The notes under the pieces: model-generated
Databases searched by the model: none
Seen by the model: only the letters and a program-made list of their open reading frames with translations
Told to the model about the DNA's origin: nothing
Position numbers and translations under genes: made by a program
Source: Paracoccus pantotrophus
GTDB taxonomy: Bacteria; Pseudomonadota; Alphaproteobacteria; Rhodobacterales; Rhodobacteraceae
DNA: 64,000 nucleotides
Assembly: GCF_008824185.1 (NCBI RefSeq)
Contig: NZ_CP044423.1
Location: 447,501-511,500, forward strand
Reading direction: 5' to 3'
Shown: one piece after another, positions 34,148 through 44,443 of the stretch
Numbering within the stretch: the first letter of the stretch is position 1
How the letters are laid out: each line of letters starts with the position of its first letter

Positions 34148-35791
34148 ATGACCCCGGAACTGACACGAATCCCCCGCGTCCGCGCGGGGATGGGCTGGCA
34201 GGCGGCGGCTTTGGCCGTCGCCGCGCTGGTTCTGCTGCCGGTGCTGGCGCTGGGGCTGTTCGCGCTGCGGGGCAGCCCGGGGCTGTGGGCGCATCTGGTC
34301 AGCAATGTGCTGCCGGTCGCGGCGCGGCAGACGGTGATCCTGCTTCTGGGCGTCGGCGCCATCGTCGCCACGCTCGGCACGGTCACGGCCTGGCTGGTCG
34401 CGGCCTGCGATTTTCCGGGGCGGCGCATCTTCGGCTGGGCGCTGCTGCTGCCCTTGGCGGTGCCGACCTATATCGTCGCCTATGCCTATCTGGACCTTCT
34501 GCACCCGGTCGGCCCGGTGCAGGGCGTGATCCGCGGCTGGCTGGGCTATGCCAGCCCGCGCGAGTTCCGCCTGCCCGACATCCGCTCGATGCCCGGCTGC
34601 ATCCTGCTCTTGGGGCTGGTGCTTTACCCCTATGTCTACCTGCCGGTGCGGGCGCTGTTCGCCATGCAGGCGGGCAATCTGCTGGATGCGGGGCGCACGC
34701 TGGGGGCGGGACCGGTCGCCACCTTCCTGCGCGTGGCCCTGCCGCTGGCGCGGCCCGCCGTCGCCATCGGCACCGCGCTTGCGCTGATGGAGGCGATGAA
34801 CGACATCGGCGCGGCCGAGTTCCTGGGCGTGCGCACGCTGACCGTCTCGGTCTATTCGACCTGGATCAACCGCTCGGACCTGCCGGGCGCGGCACAGATC
34901 GCGCTGGCGATGCTGGCCATCACCATGGCGCTGGTCATGCTGGAGCGCCGCGGCCGCCGGCGCCAGCGCTATGCGGCGGGTGCGCAGCCCCTGCGGCGCA
35001 TGCGGCTGCGCGGCTGGCGGGCCGGGGGTGCGATGCTGGTCTGCGCGCTGCCGGTCGCCCTGGGCTTCGCGGCGCCGGCCTGGTATCTGGCCAGCGCGGC
35101 CTGGGCGCGCTATCGCTTTGCCGGGCTTTCGCCGCGCATCATCGAAGAGGCCGGCAATACCGCCTTGTTCGCCGCGGCGGCGACGCTGGTCGCGCTGCTG
35201 CTGGGCCTGGTCGTGACGGGGGCGGCGCGGATGCGGCCCGGACGCCTGACCCGCAGCATGGCGCGGCTTTCGACGCTGGGCTATGCGGTGCCGGGCACCA
35301 TCCTGGCCATCGGGCTTTTGCCGGTGATCGCGCTGGCCGACCGGCAGATCGCCGCCGTCTCGCAGGCGCTGCTGGGCGCGGGGCCGGGGCTTTTGCTGCT
35401 GGGCTCGGGCGCGGCGCTGGTCTATGCCTATGTCGCGCGGTTCCTGGCCATCGCCACCGGCGGGATCGAGGCCGGGCTCAGCCGGGTGCCCGCCTCGCTC
35501 GACCATGCGGCGCGCACGCTGGGCCGCAGCCCCGGCCAGGTGTTCCGGCAGGTGCATGTGCCGATCTCGCGCCCGGCGCTGGCGGCCTCGGGGCTGTTGA
35601 TCTTTGTCGACTGCGTCAAGGAACTGCCGGCGACGCTGCTGCTGCGGCCGCTGAACTTCGAGACGCTCTCGACCCATCTTTACGGCGAGGCGGCGCGCGG
35701 CACCTATGAGGACGCGGCCATCGTCGCGCTGATCATCGTCGTCATCGGCATCCTGCCGGTAATCGTGCTGGCGCGGACGATTCGCCGGTGA
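34148..35791 (+). CDS. fbpB: ferric-iron ABC transporter permease (FbpB-like, fused)
   Basis: 547 residues with about 12 membrane helices, formed of two homologous permease halves. The EAA loops (EAMNDIGAAEFLG in the first half; DCVKELPATLLLRP in the second) that contact the ATPase are visible. Follows fbpA on the same strand. No separate second permease is needed. Confidence 0.92.
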   Translation: MTPELTRIPRVRAGMGWQAAALAVAALVLLPVLALGLFALRGSPGLWAHLVSNVLPVAARQTVILLLGVGAIVATLGTVTAWLVAACDFPGRRIFGWALLLPLAVPTYIVAYAYLDLLHPVGPVQGVIRGWLGYASPREFRLPDIRSMPGCILLLGLVLYPYVYLPVRALFAMQAGNLLDAGRTLGAGPVATFLRVALPLARPAVAIGTALALMEAMNDIGAAEFLGVRTLTVSVYSTWINRSDLPGAAQIALAMLAITMALVMLERRGRRRQRYAAGAQPLRRMRLRGWRAGGAMLVCALPVALGFAAPAWYLASAAWARYRFAGLSPRIIEEAGNTALFAAAATLVALLLGLVVTGAARMRPGRLTRSMARLSTLGYAVPGTILAIGLLPVIALADRQIAAVSQALLGAGPGLLLLGSGAALVYAYVARFLAIATGGIEAGLSRVPASLDHAARTLGRSPGQVFRQVHVPISRPALAASGLLIFVDCVKELPATLLLRPLNFETLSTHLYGEAARGTYEDAAIVALIIVVIGILPVIVLARTIRR

Positions 35792-35844
35792 TCGCGGCAT
35801 ATTGTCCCTTTCCTCCGGCGCGGATTTCTGACAGGGCTGCGCCC

Positions 35845-36264
35845 ATGCAGGGTCGAAGCGGACATCGGACGACGGGGCTTGGACGCGGCGGGCCGCTCTG
35901 GCGCCTGGGCCGCTGGCTGGCGGTGCTGCCTTTCCTGCTGTTCTCGCTGATCCAGCCCGGCACCATGATCGCCCGCGACGCGCAGGGCGCCGTCGCCATC
36001 GTGCTGTGTTCGGGCGAGGGGCCGGTGCAGATGGCCGTTGCCGCCGATGGCAGCCTGGTCCCGGCCGACGAGATCCCGCATGGCGATCCGCATGCCTGCG
36101 CCTGGGCGCCGCATGGCCAGCCGCTGTTGCAGGGCGCCGTGGCCGACGCGCCCCAGCCCCTTGCCGCTGCGGCGCGCCTTGCGCTTTGGCCGGCGCCGCC
36201 GGCCCCGCCGCATGCCTCGGCCCTGCCTGAGCCCTCGGCGCGCGGACCGCCGCGCCTCATCTGA
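35845..36264 (+). CDS. DUF2946-like small membrane-anchored protein
   Basis: 139 residues from ATG 35845; an in-frame GTG at 35788 overlapping the fbpB stop (GTGA) would give 158 residues, and the choice is uncertain. One hydrophobic segment (WLAVLPFLLFSLIQPGTMIA) is followed by VAIVLCSGEGP and HGDPHACAWAPHG, a Cys/His pattern like that of DUF2946 proteins. Those often sit beside copper genes, as here (YcnI-PCuAC and SCO1 follow). A metal-binding role is an inference. Confidence 0.65.
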   Translation: MQGRSGHRTTGLGRGGPLWRLGRWLAVLPFLLFSLIQPGTMIARDAQGAVAIVLCSGEGPVQMAVAADGSLVPADEIPHGDPHACAWAPHGQPLLQGAVADAPQPLAAAARLALWPAPPAPPHASALPEPSARGPPRLI

Positions 36265-36332
36265 CGGAATCCTGTTTCGGCAGCCGACGGGCCAGGGCCC
36301 GGCGGCGCCTTTTCCACAAGATGAGAACGATC

Positions 36333-37328
36333 ATGCAAAATCCTGTTTTCGGCGCGCTTTGCGCCACGCTTCTGGGCCTTGCGGCCGGTCCCGCCCTGTC
36401 CCATGCCACGCTGGAGAAATCCGAGGCCGCGGCCGGTGCCGCCTATCGCGCGGTGATCCGCATCGGCCATGGTTGCGACGGCCAGACCACCCACACCCTG
36501 CGGGTCGAACTGCCCGAGGGCTTTTACAACGCCAAGCCCATGCCCAAGCCGGGCTGGACGCTGGAGACGGTGAAGGGCGCCTATGCCCGGCCCTTCGACA
36601 ATCACGGCACCCAGATGACCGAGGGCACGCGCGAGGTGGTCTGGTCCGGCGGTGCGTTGCAGGACGACTGGTATGACGAGTTCGTCATCCGCGGCACCGT
36701 CGGCGCGGATGTGGCGCCGGGCACGGTGCTGTATTTCCCCACCGTGCAGGAATGCGCAGAGGGCAAGGCGGACTGGACCGACGTTTCGGGCAGCAAGGAG
36801 GTGCCGAACCCGGCGCCGGGCCTGACGGTCACGGCGGGCAAGGCCGATCACGGGCATGGGCATAGCCACGGGCACGGGCATGGGCCTGATGCCCAGGCCG
36901 CGGCTGCCGGCGGTCCGGTGGTCCTGGGCGATCTGGCGCTCAGCGGCGGCTTCAGCCGCGCCACGCCCCCCGGCGCGCCGGTGGCGGGCGGCTTCCTGAC
37001 CATCGCCAACGGCGGGGACGAGGATCGGCTGGTCGCCGCCCATGCCGATTTCGCCGGCCGCACCGAGATTCACGAGATGGCCATGGAGGGCGAGGTGATG
37101 CGGATGCGCGAACTGCCCGATGGCCTGGCGATTCCGGCCGGGGCCACGGTCGAACTGAAGCCCGGCGGCTATCACCTGATGTTCATGGAGTTGAAGCAGC
37201 CGCTGGTCGAGGGCGAAACGGTCAATGTCACGCTGAGCTTCGAAAAGGCGGGCGAGGTCAGCCTGCCGCTGGCGGTCGGGCCGCGCAATGCCGGGGCGCA
37301 AAAAGGAGGTGGCCATGGCGGACACTAA
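36333..37328 (+). CDS. YcnI (DUF1775)-PCuAC fusion copper protein
   Basis: 331 residues from ATG 36333 (36321 also possible). After a signal peptide ending in GPALS the mature protein begins with histidine (HATLEKSEA), as in YcnI, where that histidine binds copper. DUF1775 domain to about residue 165, then a histidine/glycine-rich linker (HGHGHSHGHGHG), then a PCuAC domain with its copper motif: H in TEIHEM, then M residues in VMRMRE, then HLMFM. PCuAC delivers Cu(I) to the CuA or cbb3 sites of cytochrome oxidases. The C-terminus ends in another Gly/His tail. SCO1 overlaps the end. Confidence 0.88.
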   Translation: MQNPVFGALCATLLGLAAGPALSHATLEKSEAAAGAAYRAVIRIGHGCDGQTTHTLRVELPEGFYNAKPMPKPGWTLETVKGAYARPFDNHGTQMTEGTREVVWSGGALQDDWYDEFVIRGTVGADVAPGTVLYFPTVQECAEGKADWTDVSGSKEVPNPAPGLTVTAGKADHGHGHSHGHGHGPDAQAAAAGGPVVLGDLALSGGFSRATPPGAPVAGGFLTIANGGDEDRLVAAHADFAGRTEIHEMAMEGEVMRMRELPDGLAIPAGATVELKPGGYHLMFMELKQPLVEGETVNVTLSFEKAGEVSLPLAVGPRNAGAQKGGGHGGH

Positions 37329-37947
37329 GGGCAAATCCGGGTTGAAACCGCTGCGCTATGCGCTTTGGGCGCTGGTCGTGCTGGCGCTGGCCGGGCTGGG
37401 CTGGTTCCAGCTCGTCTCGCCCCGCTCGGGTTCGGGCACGGGCTCGATCGCCGATGCCGGGACGGCGGCGCTGGGGCGGGGCGACTACCGGCTGGTGGCG
37501 ACCGACGGGACCGAGTTCAGCCAGGCCGCGCTGAAGGGCCAGCCCTCGGCGGTGTTCTTCGGCTTCACCCATTGCCCGGATGTCTGCCCGACCACGCTGG
37601 GCGACGTCGCCAGCTGGCAGGAGGAACTGGGCGAGGACGGCAAGAAACTGCGGGTGTTCTTCGTCACCGTCGATCCCGAGCGCGACACGGTCGAGGCCTT
37701 GCGCGAATACGTGTCCTGGGTGCCGGGCGTGGTCGGGGTCTCGGGCGCGCCGGAAGAGGTCGCCAAGGCGATCAAGGCGTTCCGCATCTATGCCCGCAAG
37801 TCGCCGCTGGAAGGGGGCGACTATACCATGGACCATTCCTCGACCATGCTGCTCTTTGACGGCAACGGCGATTATGCCGGGCTGATCGGCTATCAGGAGG
37901 ATCGCGAGCGCGCCCTGGCCAGCCTGCGCCGCCTGCTGAACGGCTGA
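37315..37947 (+). CDS. SCO1/SenC copper chaperone
   Basis: 210 residues. One N-terminal membrane anchor (about 15-35), then a thioredoxin-like domain with the copper ligands CPDVC and the distal histidine in MDHSST. SCO proteins help load or reduce the CuA centre of cytochrome oxidase. The start has AAAAAGGAGG upstream and lies within the end of the YcnI-PCuAC gene (14-bp overlap), so the two are made together. Confidence 0.93.
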   Translation: MADTKGKSGLKPLRYALWALVVLALAGLGWFQLVSPRSGSGTGSIADAGTAALGRGDYRLVATDGTEFSQAALKGQPSAVFFGFTHCPDVCPTTLGDVASWQEELGEDGKKLRVFFVTVDPERDTVEALREYVSWVPGVVGVSGAPEEVAKAIKAFRIYARKSPLEGGDYTMDHSSTMLLFDGNGDYAGLIGYQEDRERALASLRRLLNG

Positions 37948-37953
37948 AGTCTT

Positions 37954-37977
37954 GCGGCGCCGGATTTCCGGCGCCGC
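37954..37977 (+). terminator. terminator-like hairpin after the SCO1 gene
   Basis: Perfect 10-bp stem GCGGCGCCGG / CCGGCGCCGC with loop ATTT, starting 6 bp after the stop. Only two T residues follow, so termination may be partial. Confidence 0.6.
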
Positions 37978-38354
37978 TTCCCCATCCGGCGGGCGGGCCG
38001 GTTTTCGTCTCCGAAATGTTTTGGAAAACGGCTTGGCGGGTGATTCCCAGCCCTGCGCCGGTGATTCGGCCGCGAAAGCGCCCTTGTCGGCGAAACGCGC
38101 TGTCTGATGTTAGCGCATGACATCCGCTGTCCCGCGCGTTCGTCGCGCCGCCCGGCGCGACGATACGGTTTTTCCCAGGAAACGCACGGTTTCTTGCAGC
38201 CCGCCGCCCGGTTCCGGCGGGTTTCGTCGGAATTATTGACCGGACCGGCCGGATGCGGTAGAAATTTCCCGAAAGGTTTCGGAACGGGCCGAGGCAGGCA
38301 GGCCCGATACTGCGAACGGTGCTGGGAGGCGCCTTTACCAAGGGGAGGATGAGG
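37978..38354 (+). promoter_or_regulatory. thu operon promoter region
   Basis: About 375 bp without a gene. A sigma-70-like pair TTGACC (38236-38241), 17 bp, TAGAAA (38259-38264) lies about 90 bp before thuE. Two short inverted repeats may be operators: GTTTTGGAAAAC at 38018-38029 and CCGAAA-GG-TTTCGG at 38269-38282, the latter where it would block transcription start. No regulator gene lies upstream, unlike the LacI-type thuR of Sinorhizobium. Confidence 0.45.
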
Positions 38355-39632
38355 ATGGGACGTATCAGCCGGGGCGCGCTGCGCCCGGTCGCATTGGCCG
38401 CGCTCATGGGCAGCATCGCGCTGCCTGCCGTGGCGGACGAGCTGTTCTATGTCGCGGGCGGCGTCGGCAAGCAGGCCGAGCATTTCAAGGAACTGGTCAA
38501 GCCCTGGGAGGAACGCACCGGCCACACGGTGACGCTGGTGCCGATGCCGCAGTCCAGCTCGGACCAGTTCGCGCAATACCGGCTGTGGCTGGCGGCGGGC
38601 ACCAAGGACGTTGACCTGTATCAGACCGACGTGATCTGGGCGCCGCAGCTTTCCGAATATTTCGTCGACCTGTCCGAGGCGGCCAAGGATATTGTCGGCG
38701 AGCATTTCCCCTCGGTCATCGAAAGCCAGACCTCGGACGGCAAGCTGGTGGCGCTGCCGCTCTATACCGATGCCCCGGCGCTGTATTACCGCACCGACCT
38801 GCTGGAGAAATACGGCAAGGAGGTGCCCAGGACCTGGGCCGAACTGACCGAGACCGCCAAGCTGATCCAGGACGGCGAGCGGGCCGCGGGACAGGGCGAC
38901 CTGTGGGGCTTCGTCTGGCAGGGCAATGCCTATGAGGGGCTTACCTGCAACGCGCTGGAATGGGTGAAATCCTTTGGTGGCGGCCAGATCGTCGAGGCGG
39001 ACGGCACCGTCTCGATCAACAATCCGCAGGCTGTGGCGGCGCTGGAACTGGCGGCAGGCTGGATCGGCACCATCAGCCCGCGCGGCGTGCTGGCCCATAA
39101 GGAAGAAGAGGCGCGCGGCGTCTGGCAGACCGGCAACGCGGTCTTCATGCGCAACTGGCCCTATGCCTTCGCGCTGAGCGGCGGCGCGGACAGCGCGGTC
39201 AAGGACAAGTTCAACGTGGCGCCGCTACCAGCCGGCACCGAGGAGGCCGGCTCGGCCGCGACGCTGGGCGGCTGGAACGTCGCGGTGTCGAAATTCTCGA
39301 CCAAGCAGGAGGCGGCGGTCGATCTGGCGCTCTATCTCGCCTCGGCCGAGGCGCAGAAACGCCGCGCGCTGCTGGACGGCAACCTGCCCACCGTGGTCGC
39401 GCTCTACGACGATGCCGAGATCGCCGAGGCGGTGCCGCTGATCCCGCGCTGGAAAGAGGTCTTCGCCGATGCGGTGCCGCGCCCCTCGGGGCCGACCAAG
39501 AACAAGTATAACGAGGTCTCGTCGAAATTCTGGTCGGCCGTGCATGACACGCTGTCGGGCAACGGCAGCGCGGCTGAGAACCTCGAGCTGCTGGAGCTGG
39601 AGCTGAGCGACATGCAGGGCTCGGGCTGGTAA
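38355..39632 (+). CDS. thuE: trehalose/maltose-type ABC transporter binding protein ThuE
   Basis: 425 residues from ATG 38355; GGGGAGG is correctly spaced for this ATG, and too close to the one at 38349. Signal peptide ends at about residue 28 (ALPAVADE). Family-1 sugar-binding fold with DVIWAPQLSEYF and GVWQTGNAVFMRNWPYAFA. The order binding protein, two permeases, ATPase, ThuA, ThuB is that of the thuEFGKAB operon of rhizobia, which takes up trehalose, maltitol and sucrose isomers. Confidence 0.9.
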   Translation: MGRISRGALRPVALAALMGSIALPAVADELFYVAGGVGKQAEHFKELVKPWEERTGHTVTLVPMPQSSSDQFAQYRLWLAAGTKDVDLYQTDVIWAPQLSEYFVDLSEAAKDIVGEHFPSVIESQTSDGKLVALPLYTDAPALYYRTDLLEKYGKEVPRTWAELTETAKLIQDGERAAGQGDLWGFVWQGNAYEGLTCNALEWVKSFGGGQIVEADGTVSINNPQAVAALELAAGWIGTISPRGVLAHKEEEARGVWQTGNAVFMRNWPYAFALSGGADSAVKDKFNVAPLPAGTEEAGSAATLGGWNVAVSKFSTKQEAAVDLALYLASAEAQKRRALLDGNLPTVVALYDDAEIAEAVPLIPRWKEVFADAVPRPSGPTKNKYNEVSSKFWSAVHDTLSGNGSAAENLELLELELSDMQGSGW

Positions 39633-39702
39633 GGCGCTTGGCGGGGGCTGGCGGGTTTGCGCCGGCCCCGACCGGCCCCTGCGGCCGATGAGGAGTTTCC
39701 CC

Positions 39703-41495
<1,793 letters not shown>

Positions 41496-41498
41496 ACC

Positions 41499-42500
41499 AT
41501 GGCCAAGATCGAGTTGAAGAACGTCACCAAATCCTATGGCGGCTTGCAGGTCATCAAGGGCATCGACCTGGAGATCCGCAAGGGCGAGTTCATGGTCTTC
41601 GTCGGCCCGTCCGGCTGCGGCAAGTCCACGCTGCTGCGGCTGGTCTCGGGGCTGGAGGACATCACCAGCGGCGACATGCTGTTCGACGGGCAACGGGTGA
41701 ACGACCTGGTGCCCTCGGACCGCGGCATCGCCATGGTGTTCCAGAGCTATGCGCTTTACCCGCATATGAAGGTCTATGACAACATGGCCTTCGGCATGAA
41801 GCTGGCCAAGGCCGGCAAGGCCGAGATCGACCGCCGCGTGCGCGAGGCGGCGCGGCTGTTGCAGATCGAGCACCTGCTGGACCGCCTGCCCAAGCAACTG
41901 TCCGGCGGCCAGCGCCAGCGCGTCGCCATCGGCCGCGCCATCGTGCGCGACCCGCGCGTCTTCCTGTTCGACGAGCCGCTGTCGAACCTCGACGCGGCGC
42001 TGCGCGTGCAGACGCGGCTGGAGATCGCCCGGCTGCATCACGGCATGGAGGACGTGACGATGATCTACGTCACCCATGACCAGGTCGAGGCGATGACGCT
42101 GGCCGACCGCATCGCCGTGCTGCGCGACGGCAGGCTGGAGCAGGTGGGCACGCCGGCCGAGCTTTACGAGCGGCCGAACTCGACCTTCGTCGCCGGCTTC
42201 ATCGGCAGTCCCAAGATGAACTTCCTGACCGACGGTTTCGCGCATGCGCATGACTGCGCGACCCTGGGTATCCGCCCCGAGCATATCGACATCGTCGAGG
42301 CCGGCCCCTGGTCGGGCGAGGTCGTCCATGCCGAGGATCTGGGCGCCGACCATTACCTTTTCGTCGAGATCGGCGCCGCCGAGCCGCTGGTCGTGCGCCA
42401 GCCGGGCAAGCTGGCCCGGCCGCTGGGCACGCGGCTGAACCTTGGGCCGCGCCTGGGCCACCTGCACCGTTTCGACGCCAACGACGCGCCGATCCGCTGA
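41499..42500 (+). CDS. thuK: sugar ABC transporter ATPase ThuK
   Basis: 333 residues, MalK/UgpC type. Walker A GPSGCGKST, signature LSGGQRQRVAIGRAI, Walker B FLFDEPLSNLD, switch histidine in VTHDQ. C-terminal TOBE regulatory domain at about 240-330 (LGIRPEHIDIVE). Energises uptake by ThuEFG. Confidence 0.94.
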   Translation: MAKIELKNVTKSYGGLQVIKGIDLEIRKGEFMVFVGPSGCGKSTLLRLVSGLEDITSGDMLFDGQRVNDLVPSDRGIAMVFQSYALYPHMKVYDNMAFGMKLAKAGKAEIDRRVREAARLLQIEHLLDRLPKQLSGGQRQRVAIGRAIVRDPRVFLFDEPLSNLDAALRVQTRLEIARLHHGMEDVTMIYVTHDQVEAMTLADRIAVLRDGRLEQVGTPAELYERPNSTFVAGFIGSPKMNFLTDGFAHAHDCATLGIRPEHIDIVEAGPWSGEVVHAEDLGADHYLFVEIGAAEPLVVRQPGKLARPLGTRLNLGPRLGHLHRFDANDAPIR

Positions 42501-42542
42501 ATCCACCACCCGCTTCCGCAGGGGAGCAACAAGGAGCGATGA

Positions 42543-43328
42543 ATGACCATCCGAGTCACTGTCTGGGGCGAGAACGTCCACGAGCAGAAGAACCAGACCG
42601 TCGCCGGGATCTACCCGGACGGCATGCACAACACCATCGCCGCGGCGCTGAACCGCGATGACGGGATCGCGGCCGGCAGCGTCACCCTGCAAGATCCCGA
42701 GCATGGGCTGACGGCCGAGAGGCTGGCCGAAACCGACGTGCTGATCTGGTGGGGCCATTGCGCCCATGGCGAGGTGCAGGACGCGGTGGTCGAGCGCGTG
42801 GCCGAGGCGGTCTGGTCCGGCATGGGCATGATCTTTTTGCATTCGGCGCATTTCTCGAAACCCTTCAAGCGGCTGATGGGCACGCCCTGCAACCTGACCT
42901 GGCGCGAGGCGGGCGAGCGCGAGCGGCTTTGGCTGACCTCGCGCAACCATCCCATCGCCGCCGGCCTGCCCGATCATTTCGAGCTGGAGCACGAGGAGAT
43001 GTATGGCGAGCCCTTCGGCGTGCCCGAGCCGCTGGAGACGGTCTTCGTCAGCTGGTTTGCCGGCGGCGAGGTGTTCCGCTCGGGCCTGACCTACAAGCGC
43101 GGGGCCGGCAACGTGTTCTATTTCCGCCCCGGCCACGAGACCTATCCGACCTATCACGACGCCAATGTGCAGCGGGTGATCCTGAACGCGGTGAAATGGG
43201 CGCATAACCCGGCCGCGCGGCTGGCCGAGCCGACCGTCGCGCCCAATGTCCCGGTCGAACAGGCGCTGGAGCCGATCGAGGAACGCGGTCCCAGGCTGCA
43301 TGCCGCCGGCGAGGAGGGCTATCGCTGA
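42543..43328 (+). CDS. thuA: trehalose utilisation protein ThuA
   Basis: 261 residues, amidotransferase-like flavodoxin fold of the ThuA family. Motifs visible: TVWGENVHEQKN, WWGHCAHG, IFLHSAHFSKPF and FYFRPGHETYPTY. In rhizobia ThuA and ThuB together turn trehalose and related disaccharides into 3-keto derivatives; ThuA is thought to act after or with the ThuB oxidoreductase. Its stop shares a base with the thuB start (TGATG). Confidence 0.92.
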   Translation: MTIRVTVWGENVHEQKNQTVAGIYPDGMHNTIAAALNRDDGIAAGSVTLQDPEHGLTAERLAETDVLIWWGHCAHGEVQDAVVERVAEAVWSGMGMIFLHSAHFSKPFKRLMGTPCNLTWREAGERERLWLTSRNHPIAAGLPDHFELEHEEMYGEPFGVPEPLETVFVSWFAGGEVFRSGLTYKRGAGNVFYFRPGHETYPTYHDANVQRVILNAVKWAHNPAARLAEPTVAPNVPVEQALEPIEERGPRLHAAGEEGYR

Positions 43329-44377
43329 TGGTCCGGCTTCTCGTCATCGGCACCGGCGGCATGGCGGCGAACCATGCCCGTGCCTTCGCCGGCATTCCCG
43401 GCGTCGAGCTGGTGGGCGGCGTGGACCCGCGGCCCGAGCCGCTGGCCGCCTTCAACGCCGAACATGGCATTGCCCGCGGCTTCGCCAGCCTGGACGAGGC
43501 GCTGGCCTGGGGCGCGTTCGACGCCGCGACCAACGTGACGCCGGATGCCGCGCATTATCCGACCACCATGCCGCTGCTGGCGGCGGGCAAGCATGTGCTG
43601 TGCGAAAAGCCGCTGGCCACCAATGCCGCGGATGCGGCAGCGATGGCCGAGGCGGCGGCGCGGGCGGGCGTGGTGAACATGGTCAATCTCAGCTATCGCG
43701 ACGTGCCGGCGCTGCAAAAGGCCGCCGCGATGGTCCGCGCGGGCGAGATCGGCGCGGTGCGGCATTTCGAGGCGAGCTACCTGCAAAGCTGGCTGACCCA
43801 GCCCGGCTGGGGCGATTGGCGCACCGACCCGAAATGGCTGTGGCGGGTCTCGACCGCGCATGGCTCCAAGGGGGTGCTGGGCGATGTGGGCATCCATATC
43901 CTCGATTTCGCCACCTATATCGCCGGGCAGGACGCGGCGCAGGTTTCCTGCCTGCTCAAGACCTTCGACAAGGCGCCGGGCGGGCGGATCGGCGACTATG
44001 TGCTGGACGCCAACGACAGCGCCACCATGCAGATCGTGCTGGAAAACGGCGCGCTGGGGACGGTGGCGGCGACGCGCTTTGCCTCCGGGCACCTGAACGA
44101 CCTGCGGCTGCGGATCTATGGCGACCGCGGCGGGCTGGAAGTCTGCTTCGAGAACCGCGTGAGCCGGCTGCGCGCCTGCCTGTCGCCTGACCTGGAGATC
44201 GCCGCCTGGCACGAGGTCGACTGCCCGCCGGTGCCGACGATCTACCAGCGCTTCGTCGCCGCGATCCGGGGCGAGGGCGCGGTCGATCCCGATTTCGCCC
44301 GCGGCGCGGCGCTGCAACGCCTGCTGGACCGGGCCGAGGAATCCTCGGTCGGGGCCGGGCTCGGCCTCGCCGTCTAG
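43328..44377 (+). CDS. thuB: Gfo/Idh/MocA oxidoreductase ThuB
   Basis: 349 residues. N-terminal Rossmann fold with IGTGGMAANHARAFAG and the catalytic-region EKP in VLCEKPLATN; the C-terminal half has GVLGDVGIHILDFATYIAG. Predicted NAD(P)-dependent dehydrogenase making 3-keto disaccharides. The gene begins at the thuA stop. Confidence 0.9.
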   Translation: MVRLLVIGTGGMAANHARAFAGIPGVELVGGVDPRPEPLAAFNAEHGIARGFASLDEALAWGAFDAATNVTPDAAHYPTTMPLLAAGKHVLCEKPLATNAADAAAMAEAAARAGVVNMVNLSYRDVPALQKAAAMVRAGEIGAVRHFEASYLQSWLTQPGWGDWRTDPKWLWRVSTAHGSKGVLGDVGIHILDFATYIAGQDAAQVSCLLKTFDKAPGGRIGDYVLDANDSATMQIVLENGALGTVAATRFASGHLNDLRLRIYGDRGGLEVCFENRVSRLRACLSPDLEIAAWHEVDCPPVPTIYQRFVAAIRGEGAVDPDFARGAALQRLLDRAEESSVGAGLGLAV

Positions 44378-44443
44378 GCGCAACCGATCCGGCGGCGGCC
44401 CTCTCCTCCCTGCCGCCGCCGGACATCTTGCAAGGAGCATGGC

